Shown one piece after another: positions 26,481 through 35,175 of a stretch of 64,000 nucleotides of DNA; position 1 is the first letter of the stretch; the number at the start of each line of letters is the position of its first letter. The translations under genes were made by a program, and so were the position numbers. The DNA lies in the NCBI GenBank assembly GCA_964606695.1, contig CAZSHG010000002.1, forward strand, positions 62,001 to 126,000. The letters run 5' to 3'. The notes under the pieces are model-generated. The model did no database searches, had not been told where the DNA came from, and was given only the letters and a program-made list of their open reading frames with translations. The DNA comes from CAZSHG01 sp964606695 [NCBI: uncultured bacterium]. GTDB lineage: Bacteria; UBP14; UBA6098.

Positions 26481-26648
26481 CTAATAATCCTCGGCCTCGT
26501 CGATGAGCATTATAGGAATTCCGTCGAGTATTTCAAATTTTAATCTGCAATTTTCGCAGATAATTTTATTGTCCTCTTCGTCGAATTTTATTTCCCCTCG
26601 GCATTTAGGGCACACGAGTATTTCGAGGAGTTTTTCGTCGGGTTTCAT
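26481..26648 (-). CDS. Trm112-like zinc-ribbon protein
   Basis: Small protein of 55 residues. The N-terminal LLEILVCPKCRGEI and later IICENCRLKFEI supply four cysteines (C13, C16, C31, C34) of a zinc ribbon. The C-terminal DGIPIMLIDEAEDY matches the ending of the Trm112/UPF0434 (YcaR) family. Trm112 relatives act as small partners of methyltransferases; the bacterial ones are poorly defined. It sits six bases after accA and twelve before the PtsN-like gene, with GGAAGGATAG upstream of its ATG at 26648, so it is co-expressed with both. Confidence 0.88.
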   Translation of the reverse strand: MKPDEKLLEILVCPKCRGEIKFDEEDNKIICENCRLKFEILDGIPIMLIDEAEDY

Positions 26649-26654
26649 TATATA

Positions 26655-27620
26655 CTATCCTTCCGAGAAAACGCCCATGTTACGATATCTTTCGAGCCTT
26701 TTCTCCAACAAGTCATCGGGGTCGATTTTGGTTAACCTGTCGAGTTGAGCGCGTATTTCTCTCCCCAATTCTTCGGCCGCCGTAACGGGGTCTTTGTGTG
26801 CGCCTCCTAAGGGTTCGGGGATAATCTTATCGATCATTTTCATTTCGAGGAGGTCCTGCGCTGACAGTTTGAGGGCTTCCGCCGCTTTATTCGCGTGAGC
26901 GCGGTCTCTCCAGAGGATTGCGGCGCAACCTTCCGGAGAGATTACCGAATACCATGCGTTCTCGAGCATCAATAAAACGTCTCCGACGCCGATACCCAGC
27001 GCGCCTCCGGAAGCGCCCTCTCCAATAATCGAAATTATTATCGGGACGCGCAATCTGCCCATCTCGAAGATATTCCGCGCGATAGCCTCGGCCTGGCCGC
27101 GTTCCTCGGCACCGATTCCCGGGTATGCACCGGGCGTATCGATGAAGATCAATATGGGGCGTTTGAATTTTTCTGCGAGTTTGAATAGTCTTAAGGCTTT
27201 TCGGTAACCTTCGGGATGCATCATGCCGAAATTGCGTTTCACGTTATCTTTGACGTCTTTGCCCTTCTGCTGGCCGACAATCATAACGACATGATCGCCC
27301 ATCCGTGCGAATCCGCTTATAACGGCGGGATCATCCCTGAAATTGCGGTCGCCGTGTAATTCGACGAAATCGCTCGTAAGGCGATTAACGTAATCCATGG
27401 TGTAGGGGCGTTTGGGATGACGGGCTACTTTAACCCGATCCCACCGCGACAGGTTGCTGTATATTTCCCGGCGCTTTTTTGCGAGCTCAGTTTTAAGAGC
27501 TTTTATCGCGCTGTCCAGATCGGCCTCGCCCTTTTCGGCGCGTCGTTCCATTTCGACAATCTCGCGCTCTAATTCGATAAGAGGTTTTTCGAAATCAAGA
27601 TGAAATTCCGGGGGAGTCAA
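26655..27620 (-). CDS. accA: Acetyl-CoA carboxylase carboxyltransferase subunit alpha
   Basis: Transfers the carboxyl group from biotin to acetyl-CoA with AccD, the first step of fatty-acid synthesis. Its 321 residues are normal length. The N-terminal coiled region (LIELEREIVEMERRAEKG) precedes the crotonase-fold core: RHPKRPYTMDYV, FVELHGDRNFRDDPA, NFGMMHPEGYRKALR, IDTPGAYPGIGAEERGQAEAIA and GEGASGGALGIGVGD, all accA hallmarks. It overlaps the upstream glycosyl-1-phosphate transferase gene by four bases. accD, accB and accC are absent from the window. Confidence 0.97.
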   Translation of the reverse strand: MTPPEFHLDFEKPLIELEREIVEMERRAEKGEADLDSAIKALKTELAKKRREIYSNLSRWDRVKVARHPKRPYTMDYVNRLTSDFVELHGDRNFRDDPAVISGFARMGDHVVMIVGQQKGKDVKDNVKRNFGMMHPEGYRKALRLFKLAEKFKRPILIFIDTPGAYPGIGAEERGQAEAIARNIFEMGRLRVPIIISIIGEGASGGALGIGVGDVLLMLENAWYSVISPEGCAAILWRDRAHANKAAEALKLSAQDLLEMKMIDKIIPEPLGGAHKDPVTAAEELGREIRAQLDRLTKIDPDDLLEKRLERYRNMGVFSEG

Positions 27621-28687
27621 TTTCCCTCCTTCTCGTTTAATGACGTATGTAATTTAAACGTTAAAACGATGAATGCAAGTAGAAGTAGTAAAACAAATCC
27701 AAACAAAAGCAAGCCCTGTCCCGTGGCTATACCCACGGCTATGGCGGCGAAGAGGAAACTGAGACAGTAAAATATCCAGTTGACTATTTGTGGCGATAAA
27801 CCCAGCGCGAGGAGAACATGGTGTAGATGTTCGGTATCTCGCAGGTATATTTTCTTTTTCTTAGCGAGTCTTCTGAATACCGTAATTATCATTTCCAGAA
27901 TAGGCAAGCCGAGGGCGAGTAACGGCACGAAAAGTACCACAAATGCTGTCGCTTTGACCGGTTGGATTATTGTAGCGGTCGCCACGATGAAGCCCAGCGA
28001 ATAAGCGCCGATATTCCCCAAAATAATCTTTGCGGGGGGATAGTTGAAATATAGAAAGGCAAGCGACGCACCGAAAAGGGCGATCATTATTGCCGCCAGA
28101 AGCGGAAACCCCACAAAGCCGCTGATTACGAATATAGCAAAAGCGGCAATAGCCATGACTCCGGGGGCAAGACCATCAAGGCCGTCGGTCATATTAACAG
28201 CGTTCATTATTCCGACTATCCAGATTATGGTAAGGGGAATAGACAGATAGCCCAATTCAAAGGGATGGCCTGCAGGATTTGTAATTTTACTTATTTTCAC
28301 GCCAAATGCGATTACGATTAGCGCGGTAACCACCTGAACCGCTAATTTAATTCCCGCCGACAGTTCAGTTCTATCGTCTATGAAACCGAGGAGCGAGATT
28401 ATAATCGTTCCCATGGCAAGGCCAAACAGGGATGATTTATAGTCGTGGAAAAGGGGTTCGAAAAACAGATATGCTATTCCCAGGGCGGCGAGAATGGAAA
28501 TTAAGACAGCTATGCCGCCCGAATCCGGGACAGCGGGGCGGTCTATCTCCGGATCCTCCGAAGTTGAGACGAGTTTTAATCGTTTGCCAAACTTGATTGC
28601 AAGTGGAGTTAATCCCAGACAGAAGACGAACGAAGCGATACCAACCAAAATGTATGAATAGTAAAACACCGGGTTATTTCGACCCAT
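27617..28687 (-). CDS. Polyprenyl-phosphate sugar-1-phosphate transferase (WecA/MraY family)
   Basis: Integral-membrane enzyme loading the first sugar phosphate, probably GlcNAc-1-P, onto undecaprenyl phosphate for an envelope glycan. From ATG 28687 it has 356 residues and about ten to eleven helices. Motifs: GFIDDRTELSAGIKL (the paired aspartates that bind Mg2+), NAVNMTDGLDGLAPG (DGLDGLA signature) and the cytoplasmic HLHHVLLALGLS loop (HxHH-type) typical of WecA relatives. A longer frame to 28741 would run 68 bases into the preceding gene and has no family similarity. With the UDP-GlcNAc 2-epimerase at 32390 it points to a WecA/TagO-like initiating enzyme. Confidence 0.9.
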   Translation of the reverse strand: MGRNNPVFYYSYILVGIASFVFCLGLTPLAIKFGKRLKLVSTSEDPEIDRPAVPDSGGIAVLISILAALGIAYLFFEPLFHDYKSSLFGLAMGTIIISLLGFIDDRTELSAGIKLAVQVVTALIVIAFGVKISKITNPAGHPFELGYLSIPLTIIWIVGIMNAVNMTDGLDGLAPGVMAIAAFAIFVISGFVGFPLLAAIMIALFGASLAFLYFNYPPAKIILGNIGAYSLGFIVATATIIQPVKATAFVVLFVPLLALGLPILEMIITVFRRLAKKKKIYLRDTEHLHHVLLALGLSPQIVNWIFYCLSFLFAAIAVGIATGQGLLLFGFVLLLLLAFIVLTFKLHTSLNEKEGN

Positions 28688-29597
28688 TTTTAGAGATACC
28701 GAACTTCCGCAATACCCACCATAATACGAAATGACCGACAAGACCCAATCCGAGAACCCAATTCAGGAACATCGTATTCTTCTTATGTTTGGCGAAATAT
28801 CGATAAAGACTCTTGTGGTGCCACCAATAGCATCGAGCAGGTTTTAGTGAAGTGGATTTAGCTCCAATATGTTTCACGTGCGCCTGCGGAACGAAAACGA
28901 CGCGCCATCCACTGTCGAACATCCGTTTGCAAATATCCAGGTCCTCGACATAGAAAAAGAATCTTTCGTCGAGTAAGCCTATCTTATTAACGGCTTCGCG
29001 TCTCATGAACATGAAACCTCCGGCGAGGGCATCGACATCGGTAACCGCTCCGGGAACACTGCGATACTTATTGAACCCTTTGCGGAAGGACTTAATCGAG
29101 GTAAACAGGGATTGTTTCGTAAAAAGTAGATTCGAATAGGAGGGGAAATGCTGACATGTATTCTGCGGTTCGTCGTCTGAGCCGATCATTTTGCCGCCTG
29201 CGATCCCCACGTCGGGATTTTTCGCCATGAAATCGAGCATTATATCCAGCGATTGATCGACGAGTTCGGTATCGGAATTAAGCAAGAGGATTATCTCGCC
29301 CGACGTCGAACGTATTCCCTGGTTGCATGCGGCGGAAAAGCCACGGTTCTTTACATTTCTTATTAGCTTTATTTCGGGGAAACTCTTTTCAATCGCTTCC
29401 GGGCTACCGTCGCTACTGGCATTATCTATAACGGCCGCCTCCATACTGGTCGTGGTTGGGGAATGATCGAAAAGGGAACGAAGACATTCCAGGGTCGTGG
29501 CTTTTGTATTGTAGGATAATACGATGACCGATAAACTGGATAAGGTCTTTATCGAAGAGCTATCGGTTTTATCTTGAATTAGAGCTTTCGGTTTCAT
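28674..29597 (-). CDS. Glycosyltransferase family 2 (rhamnosyltransferase-like)
   Basis: GT-A fold transferase of 307 residues. SVIVLSYNTKATTLECLRSL and VIDNASSDGSPE form the nucleotide-binding start. RNVKNRGFSAACNQGIR and LLNSDTEL carry the metal-binding DxD equivalent (SDT). GGFMFMRREAVNKIGLLDERFFFYVEDLDICKRM is the ED acceptor-site motif of rhamnosyl and similar transferases. A hydrophobic segment near the C-terminus (MFLNWVLGLGLVGHFVLWWV) suggests membrane attachment. It probably extends the lipid-linked glycan started by the adjacent WecA-like enzyme. Donor sugar is undetermined. Confidence 0.88.
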   Translation of the reverse strand: MKPKALIQDKTDSSSIKTLSSLSVIVLSYNTKATTLECLRSLFDHSPTTTSMEAAVIDNASSDGSPEAIEKSFPEIKLIRNVKNRGFSAACNQGIRSTSGEIILLLNSDTELVDQSLDIMLDFMAKNPDVGIAGGKMIGSDDEPQNTCQHFPSYSNLLFTKQSLFTSIKSFRKGFNKYRSVPGAVTDVDALAGGFMFMRREAVNKIGLLDERFFFYVEDLDICKRMFDSGWRVVFVPQAHVKHIGAKSTSLKPARCYWWHHKSLYRYFAKHKKNTMFLNWVLGLGLVGHFVLWWVLRKFGISKNGSK

Positions 29598-29617
29598 CTA
29601 TCGCCTTCCTGATGAAC

Positions 29618-30355
29618 TTAACCGGTTTTTCTAAATCGCAATTTCCATACCATAGTAAAGGCTTCCGTGATGATCGCTTTTGTCAATTTAGTGTCGCCTA
29701 CTTCCCTGTCCGGGAAGATAATCGGGTATTCGACAATCTTATAACCGAGTTTCTGAACCTGGTATTTGGTCTCGATTTGAAAAGCGTAGCCGCCAGCGGA
29801 GAGTTTTGACGGGTCGATGTGCTCGATAACTTCCCTGCTATAAACGACGAAACCAGCTGTGGCGTCTCTCACTTTTAATCCCGTAATCATGCGTGTATAA
29901 AAGCTTCCGCCCCACGAGAGCAATCTCCTGAAAAGGTCCCAATTTTCCACTCCGCCTCCTTTTACTCTTCGGCTTCCGACCACCATGTCGATATCGTCGT
30001 TTGCGGCCAGTTCAGCCATCGGGCGGAGGTATTTCGGCTGATGCGAGAAGTCTGCGTCCATCTCGAATATCAACTTGTAATCGTGCTGGAGTGCCCAGTT
30101 AAATCCCCGGACGTAAGCGGGGCCCAATCCCTGTCTTTTGCCGTGAATCACGAAGACGCGGTCGGGATATTCTTGAGACAATTCCTCTGCGATCTCGCCG
30201 GTCCGGTCGGTCGATTCGTCCTCGCATATAAGAACGTGGAATTCCGGGGCGACATTGAGAACCGCCGGGACAATCCTCTCGATATTGCCCTCCTCGTTGA
30301 CCATAGGCATCACCACGAGTGTTTTAGGGAGGGTATTTTCTGTATTTTCGGTCAT
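29618..30355 (-). CDS. Polyprenol-phosphate mannosyltransferase-like GT2
   Basis: GT2 protein of 245 residues resembling polyprenol monophosphomannose synthase, which makes lipid-phosphate sugar donors for periplasm-facing transferases. It shows VVMPMVNEEGNIERIV, ICEDESTDRTGE, GLGPAYVRGFNWAL and the DxD-containing EMDADFSHQPKYL, all typical of the Dpm1 branch, and VGSRRVKGGGVENW, a strong family block. No transmembrane extension is present. A product such as polyprenol-P-mannose would suit the GT39-like enzyme encoded at 33562 in the same cluster; that link is inference. Confidence 0.88.
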   Translation of the reverse strand: MTENTENTLPKTLVVMPMVNEEGNIERIVPAVLNVAPEFHVLICEDESTDRTGEIAEELSQEYPDRVFVIHGKRQGLGPAYVRGFNWALQHDYKLIFEMDADFSHQPKYLRPMAELAANDDIDMVVGSRRVKGGGVENWDLFRRLLSWGGSFYTRMITGLKVRDATAGFVVYSREVIEHIDPSKLSAGGYAFQIETKYQVQKLGYKIVEYPIIFPDREVGDTKLTKAIITEAFTMVWKLRFRKTG

Positions 30356-30384
30356 ATAGCTCCAATCGGCTTAGACACAAACGC

Positions 30385-31269
30385 CTAAGTCAGGTAATAA
30401 ACGATAAACACCGTTATACTCCAGAAAATCAGATTAATTATCGACGGAAAATCGGTCAAGAAGATTTTAGTTGGCGATTCGCCCGATTTCTTTATGAAAA
30501 CCAGCCATAGATACCTGAATAGCCCGTAGAAGACGAAGGGAATTGTCGCGCCCATACCGTAACCGAATTTCGCCCGCGTTTCTACGGAGAAGACGTAGAG
30601 CATATACCCGACTATCGTCGCAGATATTTCGATTATTGCGAGTTGGTCCAGGAAAGCCACGGAATAGTTCTTCAGAAGAGGCCGGCTTTTCGTTGTTTCC
30701 TCGTCTTTCTCCTCGATGCGGGCGAGTTCCTGTCTTCGCTTTTCCGTAACCAGGAAAAGGGCTATAAGGCTCGTGCAGACCAGCAACCATGACGAAATCG
30801 GCACATTTACGACAATTCCGCCCGCCGCCGCGCGAATTACGAATCCGGAAGCCACGGCGAGGATGTCCAATATCGGCAGACGTTTCAGAAACAGCGTATA
30901 AGCCAGTTGCAGGATTATGTATCCCGCGCCCATTACGCCGAATTTCCAGCTAAGGAGGAAGGATATTATTAGACCAATTGCGATCAGGACGGAACCGAAC
31001 GATAACGCGAGCCATATTGGAACCGCACCGGACGCTATCGGTCTGACCTTTTTTGCCGGATGGTTTCTGTCCGCTTCGATGTCGCTGACGTCGTTTAGGA
31101 GATAGATTCCCGATGCTAGCGCGCAAAAGGCTCCGAAACCGGCTCCGGCGCGCCAGAGGGCGTGTAGGTCGAAGAATTTACCCCCGAAAATTATTCCCGC
31201 GAAAAGGAAAAAGTTTTTAATCCACTGTTCGGGTCTAATAGCCTTTATTATGCCTTTTGCCGGCTTCAC
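30385..31269 (-). CDS. UbiA-family prenyltransferase, decaprenyl-phosphate phosphoribosyltransferase-like
   Basis: Membrane prenyltransferase of 294 residues with eight to nine helices. The first Asp motif is LLNDVSDIEADRNHPAKKVRPIASG and the opening is AIRPEQWIKNFFLFAGIIFGG. Both match the DPPR synthase subgroup, which transfers 5-phosphoribose from PRPP to a polyprenyl phosphate, more closely than quinone- or heme-pathway UbiA enzymes. In mycobacteria the product leads to arabinan donors. Here the setting among glycosyltransferases supports an envelope pentose glycan, but the epimerase pair that completes that route in actinobacteria is not recognised. It overlaps the upstream GT4 gene by four bases. 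Confidence 0.85.
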   Translation of the reverse strand: MKPAKGIIKAIRPEQWIKNFFLFAGIIFGGKFFDLHALWRAGAGFGAFCALASGIYLLNDVSDIEADRNHPAKKVRPIASGAVPIWLALSFGSVLIAIGLIISFLLSWKFGVMGAGYIILQLAYTLFLKRLPILDILAVASGFVIRAAAGGIVVNVPISSWLLVCTSLIALFLVTEKRRQELARIEEKDEETTKSRPLLKNYSVAFLDQLAIIEISATIVGYMLYVFSVETRAKFGYGMGATIPFVFYGLFRYLWLVFIKKSGESPTKIFLTDFPSIINLIFWSITVFIVYYLT

Positions 31270-32393
31270 CCTTTTTTCTCCTTGAAAATCTCCATAGCCT
31301 CGAAATAATACTCGATAACCTGTTCGGCCAGCTTATCGACCGACCAATTCTCGACGACTTTGTGGCGGGCTTTTTCGCCCATTATCCGTCTTTCGGTATC
31401 CGGAAGTTGTAAAACCTCGATAATCGCGTTTGCCAACTCCTCCGGACGCCTCGGCGGAATGAGCCTGCCCGTTTCGTTCGACACGATTTCCGGCAGGCCG
31501 CCAACATCGCTTGCCACTATTGGCAATTCACATGCCATAGCTTCCAGACCCGCCACGGACGTAGCTTCCATGAGCGACGGTATCACGATGACGTCGGCGG
31601 AGTTCAGAAAGCCGGGCATCCTCTCGTTCGGTTGCGCGCCACGAAAATGAACATATTGCCCAATATCGAGTTCATCGACTATTTTCTCGAGTTTCGGTCG
31701 TTCGGGGCCGTCGCCAATTAAATAGAGATGGGCGTCGTGCTTTTCGCGAACGAAGGGTAACGCGCGGACGGCGTATTCCACGCCGTTTTTCTCGAATAGT
31801 CTTCGCGGCACAACCAGCATTTTAGCGGATGGCGAAGGCCTCTCGATGCTGGGTTCGGTTTTTTTGAACCTGTTGGTATCCGCGGCATTGACCATAGCGT
31901 AACAGACGGCGTCGGGAACGAGATCGAGGCAAACGTCGCGGATTTCCTCCGACGGCGTGAGAAGTAGGTCTGGTTTTTTCAATAATCTTCGAAGGTATTT
32001 TAGCCAGAACCCGCCCTTTGCGGCGAGACGAAGGAAATGGCTCGTGTGAATCGTCGCTACCAGCGGAACGCCTTTTTTTCGGGCAGAATTACCGGGGACT
32101 ATTGACGGAAAGGTGTGAACGTGGCAGATGTCCGCCCAATCGGCGTTTCGACGCATTGCCGGTTTAGCGACGTAACTCGTGTATGCCCATCCGAATAACT
32201 TCTTGTTAGGGCACGGAACGCGCTCCACCTCAATGCCGTCCATTACCTCGCGTTTTGGGAAATCTCCCGAGCGGCTGGTTATAACTCGAACTGCGTGCCC
32301 CATCTTGATTTGCGAACGAGCGAGGGTATATGCATGGGTCTCCAATCCCCCAACTTCAGGAGGGAAATATATACTGTGGACGAGGATATTCAC
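31266..32393 (-). CDS. Glycosyltransferase family 4
   Basis: GT-B retaining glycosyltransferase, 375 residues. N-terminal acceptor domain: HSIYFPPEVGGLETHAYTLA and HVHTFPS. C-terminal donor domain: RRLFEKNGVEYAVRALP, YLIGDGPERPKLE, VHFRGAQP and the EAMACELPIVASDVGGLPEIV segment carrying the conserved Glu residues (ExxxxxxxE). The gene sits between the UbiA-like and WecB genes with four-base overlaps on both sides, implying tight coupling. Specificity is not readable. Confidence 0.9.
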   Translation of the reverse strand: MNILVHSIYFPPEVGGLETHAYTLARSQIKMGHAVRVITSRSGDFPKREVMDGIEVERVPCPNKKLFGWAYTSYVAKPAMRRNADWADICHVHTFPSIVPGNSARKKGVPLVATIHTSHFLRLAAKGGFWLKYLRRLLKKPDLLLTPSEEIRDVCLDLVPDAVCYAMVNAADTNRFKKTEPSIERPSPSAKMLVVPRRLFEKNGVEYAVRALPFVREKHDAHLYLIGDGPERPKLEKIVDELDIGQYVHFRGAQPNERMPGFLNSADVIVIPSLMEATSVAGLEAMACELPIVASDVGGLPEIVSNETGRLIPPRRPEELANAIIEVLQLPDTERRIMGEKARHKVVENWSVDKLAEQVIEYYFEAMEIFKEKKG

Positions 32394-33559
32394 GCTTTGC
32401 CCTCTATTTTAGGGACGAAGGGAGAAGGCAATTCATCCGTCAGTCCCATACGATTTCGAATAGCGGCGACGATTCTCTCCCCGGCTTTGCCGTCGCCGTA
32501 GAGGAAAGCCAGTTTTGCCATTTTGGCGTATTCGGTTTCGTCCGTTAGGAGTTTATGTGCGGTATCTACTATCAGGTCTTCGTCGGTGCCCACCAGCACG
32601 GAAACCCCGGCCTCGACTCCTTCCGGGCGTTCCGTGACGTCGCGCATAACGATGACCGGTTTGCCCAACGCCGGGGCTTCTTCCTGGATGCCTCCGGAAT
32701 CAGTCAGAACGAAATCGCAGGCTTTCATCAGCTTTGCGAAGTCGAAATAATCCAGCGGAGGAACGAGATGAACGCCGGGCGTGTTCGATAATGCCGCCCG
32801 GACAGGTTTATCGACATTTGGGTTCAGGTGAACCGGATAGACCAGGTCGGTTTCCGGGTGACGTTTTGAAATTCTTGCAAGCGCGCGAATTAGCCTCTGG
32901 AAAGGTTCTCCGAAACTCTCGCGCCGGTGTGCCGTTACAACGATCAGTTTCCGGTCTTTATTATCGGTTATATTTCGCAAATTCGGGTCGGTAATAGGCC
33001 TGTCGAGGCCGGTAACCCATAACAGCGAGTCAATAGCCGTGTTGCCGGTAATAAACATCGCCTTTTCCGGCAGGTTCTCAGCAAGAAGTTGTTTTTTCGC
33101 CGTTTCGGTAGGCGGAAAAAGAAGCGATGAAATGGCGTCCAGAAGGCGGCGGTTGGCCTCTTCAGGGAAGGGACGCATAAGGTCGTAGGTGCGCAATCCG
33201 GCTTCGACATGGGCTACGGGGATTTTATGATAAAATGAAATCAACCCGCCTATAAATGAAGTCGAGGTATCCCCCTGGACGACGGTCATATCGACGTCGT
33301 GTTTAGAGACTATCTTTTCCAGCCCCTCCAGCGCGCGAATCGTAACACCGGTCAGCGTTTGCCCGTGTCGCATGATGTTCAGATCGATATCGATATGTAT
33401 ATCGAAGGCTTTCAGCACCTGGTCGAGCATTTCTCGATGCTGGCTGGTCGCCACGATCAATGGTTTCAAGTCTTTATGACGAGACACCTCTCGAATAACC
33501 GGTGCCATTTTGATAGCGTCCGCGCGGGTTCCGACCAACAGCATTATCGAGGCGACCAT
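32390..33559 (-). CDS. wecB: UDP-N-acetylglucosamine 2-epimerase (non-hydrolysing)
   Basis: Converts UDP-GlcNAc to UDP-ManNAc. Its 389 residues fit WecB. Motifs in order: LLVGTRADAIKMAPVIRE at the N-terminus (usual form GTRPEAIKMAPV), VQGDTSTSFIGGL, VAHVEAGLRTYD, PFPEEANRRL, TAHRRESFGEPFQRL and LTDSGGIQEEAPALGKPVIVMRD with RPEGVEAG near the end. The GTRADA variation at the first loop is noted. It works with the nearby WecA-like enzyme in building an enterobacterial-common-antigen- or teichoic-type linkage unit; the WecC dehydrogenase is not in the window. Confidence 0.95.
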   Translation of the reverse strand: MVASIMLLVGTRADAIKMAPVIREVSRHKDLKPLIVATSQHREMLDQVLKAFDIHIDIDLNIMRHGQTLTGVTIRALEGLEKIVSKHDVDMTVVQGDTSTSFIGGLISFYHKIPVAHVEAGLRTYDLMRPFPEEANRRLLDAISSLLFPPTETAKKQLLAENLPEKAMFITGNTAIDSLLWVTGLDRPITDPNLRNITDNKDRKLIVVTAHRRESFGEPFQRLIRALARISKRHPETDLVYPVHLNPNVDKPVRAALSNTPGVHLVPPLDYFDFAKLMKACDFVLTDSGGIQEEAPALGKPVIVMRDVTERPEGVEAGVSVLVGTDEDLIVDTAHKLLTDETEYAKMAKLAFLYGDGKAGERIVAAIRNRMGLTDELPSPFVPKIEGKA

Positions 33560-33561
33560 AG

Positions 33562-35175
33562 CTATTCCTTCCCTTCCTGTTGCGGTTCGGGCCTTTGCGG
33601 AGGCGGAGTTCCCGGTGGCAGGACTTTGAGGACATAAGTGGCCGGTTCCGCGGTTTTATAAACTACCTCAAATCTGTGTGGATAAGCCTGAATAGCCGGA
33701 ATCAAATAAGCCTGGGTAGTCCCCGAAATCCTATCCACAATAACATAATCCGCACCGACCGAGTCGATGTCGGAGATAATGGTGGAGGGATTATTCGTAA
33801 ACTCGTAAACCTTGCCGGGGCGTTCCGATAGAATATAGCTAATTCTGGGTTTGCGACTTATTAATCTTGCGTCTTCAGGAGTATTTTGCTCAATCCAACC
33901 GCAGGCTTCAATGAACCTGAGCCATACAATATGTGGAAGTCCGGCGTATTTATTACCGGCGAAGTATTGTCTCAGAATGTTATTATTGGCTTTCGCTACA
34001 GGAACATAGCTGATAATCGACAGGAGTAGCATAAGAGCCGAAACCACCGTAATTATCGTCGGACTATATCTCGAAAGGTCTGGTTTTTTAACTCCTAATG
34101 CTATCCAAATCGAGATAAGAATTATAGGGATGATAGGCATAAGATACCTAAAAGTAGCAAAGCGTGGATTATAAATCAAAAGCATTCCAAAATATAACAG
34201 AACATAATAGGGAAGGAAAGTCTTTTTCCGTATAAAGAGGATTATAATTCCAGTGGTCACTAATAGGGTAGCTAAAACACCTATAGTAGCATATAGAATC
34301 CCGGTTTTTCCAGAAACCGAAGTAAAAACGGTCGGCAAATCCCTGAATAAGTAAGTGTTAAGATTGGAAAATACCTTTGCCAATAAACCCGGAGTATCTG
34401 CATTGCCAACGGTGTTTTGGCCGAAAAAATTGATGAGATAGAAACTCTCTTCACTACCCTTTCTAACAAGTATCGTCCTTACGAACCAGGGGCCGTAAAC
34501 GAAAATACCGATTAGAGCAAAGGTCGCCGCACGTTTAAACATTTTAATAACTAACAAAAACACAAAAATCCCCACAACAAGCGGTATAGCGACAGGTCGA
34601 ATATACATCGTGAGGAAGATTATGACCGATGCAAGAACGAATTTCAATATTTCTTCAGAGTCATAATATTTATCGAAAATATAGACGCCGAAAATACTCA
34701 TTGCGAAGTAAGGAGCTTCGGTTAGAGTCCAATGGGAAAATTCATTGAATACTGAATTTGCCAAAAGAGACAGCGAAAAAAGAAAACCTGCTAATCGTGG
34801 TATTTTGTATTTATCAAAAAGCAGTAGCGATATGCATATACCAAAAAGCATCGCTATAAAAGAAAGAATCTTAGCGGGAATAAACGAATTAGGGAACATC
34901 CTTATAAGTGGCACTATCAATAGAGGATAACCCGGCGGAATCTCGATTTCGACAGGTTGACCGATGAATGCCAAATTTCGATATTCACCTTTTAATATCG
35001 ATTTGGCTAAAGTTATATATTGCGCATTGTCTCCCCCCGTAAACATCGACGGATTAAAGACTAAACCCAGGATTACTACACCTAAAAACAACGTTAAGAT
35101 TATTCTTATCCTAAGATTAAACCAAAGCCAATTCACTTTCGATGAATTCTTCTTTTTCCTCTTTTTTTTTGTCAT
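33562..35175 (-). CDS. Polytopic GT-C glycosyltransferase (GT39/ArnT-like)
   Basis: Membrane protein of 537 residues with about eleven hydrophobic helices. The first periplasmic loop has GGDNAQYITLAKSILKGEY, the D-containing acceptor/donor motif of GT-C enzymes, then EIPPGYPLLIVPLIRMFP, common in the ArnT/PMT (GT39, GT83) families. Such enzymes use polyprenyl-phosphate sugars. The soluble C-terminus ends with PPGTPPPQRPEPQQEGKE. The ATG at 35175 lies 59 bases inside the deacetylase gene and begins a Lys-rich leader encoded over a run of nine A residues; a GTG at 35136 is an alternative. Base composition is markedly AT-rich (one sampled 60-base line is 30% GC), unlike most of the cluster. Confidence 0.8.
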   Translation of the reverse strand: MTKKKRKKKNSSKVNWLWFNLRIRIILTLFLGVVILGLVFNPSMFTGGDNAQYITLAKSILKGEYRNLAFIGQPVEIEIPPGYPLLIVPLIRMFPNSFIPAKILSFIAMLFGICISLLLFDKYKIPRLAGFLFSLSLLANSVFNEFSHWTLTEAPYFAMSIFGVYIFDKYYDSEEILKFVLASVIIFLTMYIRPVAIPLVVGIFVFLLVIKMFKRAATFALIGIFVYGPWFVRTILVRKGSEESFYLINFFGQNTVGNADTPGLLAKVFSNLNTYLFRDLPTVFTSVSGKTGILYATIGVLATLLVTTGIIILFIRKKTFLPYYVLLYFGMLLIYNPRFATFRYLMPIIPIILISIWIALGVKKPDLSRYSPTIITVVSALMLLLSIISYVPVAKANNNILRQYFAGNKYAGLPHIVWLRFIEACGWIEQNTPEDARLISRKPRISYILSERPGKVYEFTNNPSTIISDIDSVGADYVIVDRISGTTQAYLIPAIQAYPHRFEVVYKTAEPATYVLKVLPPGTPPPQRPEPQQEGKE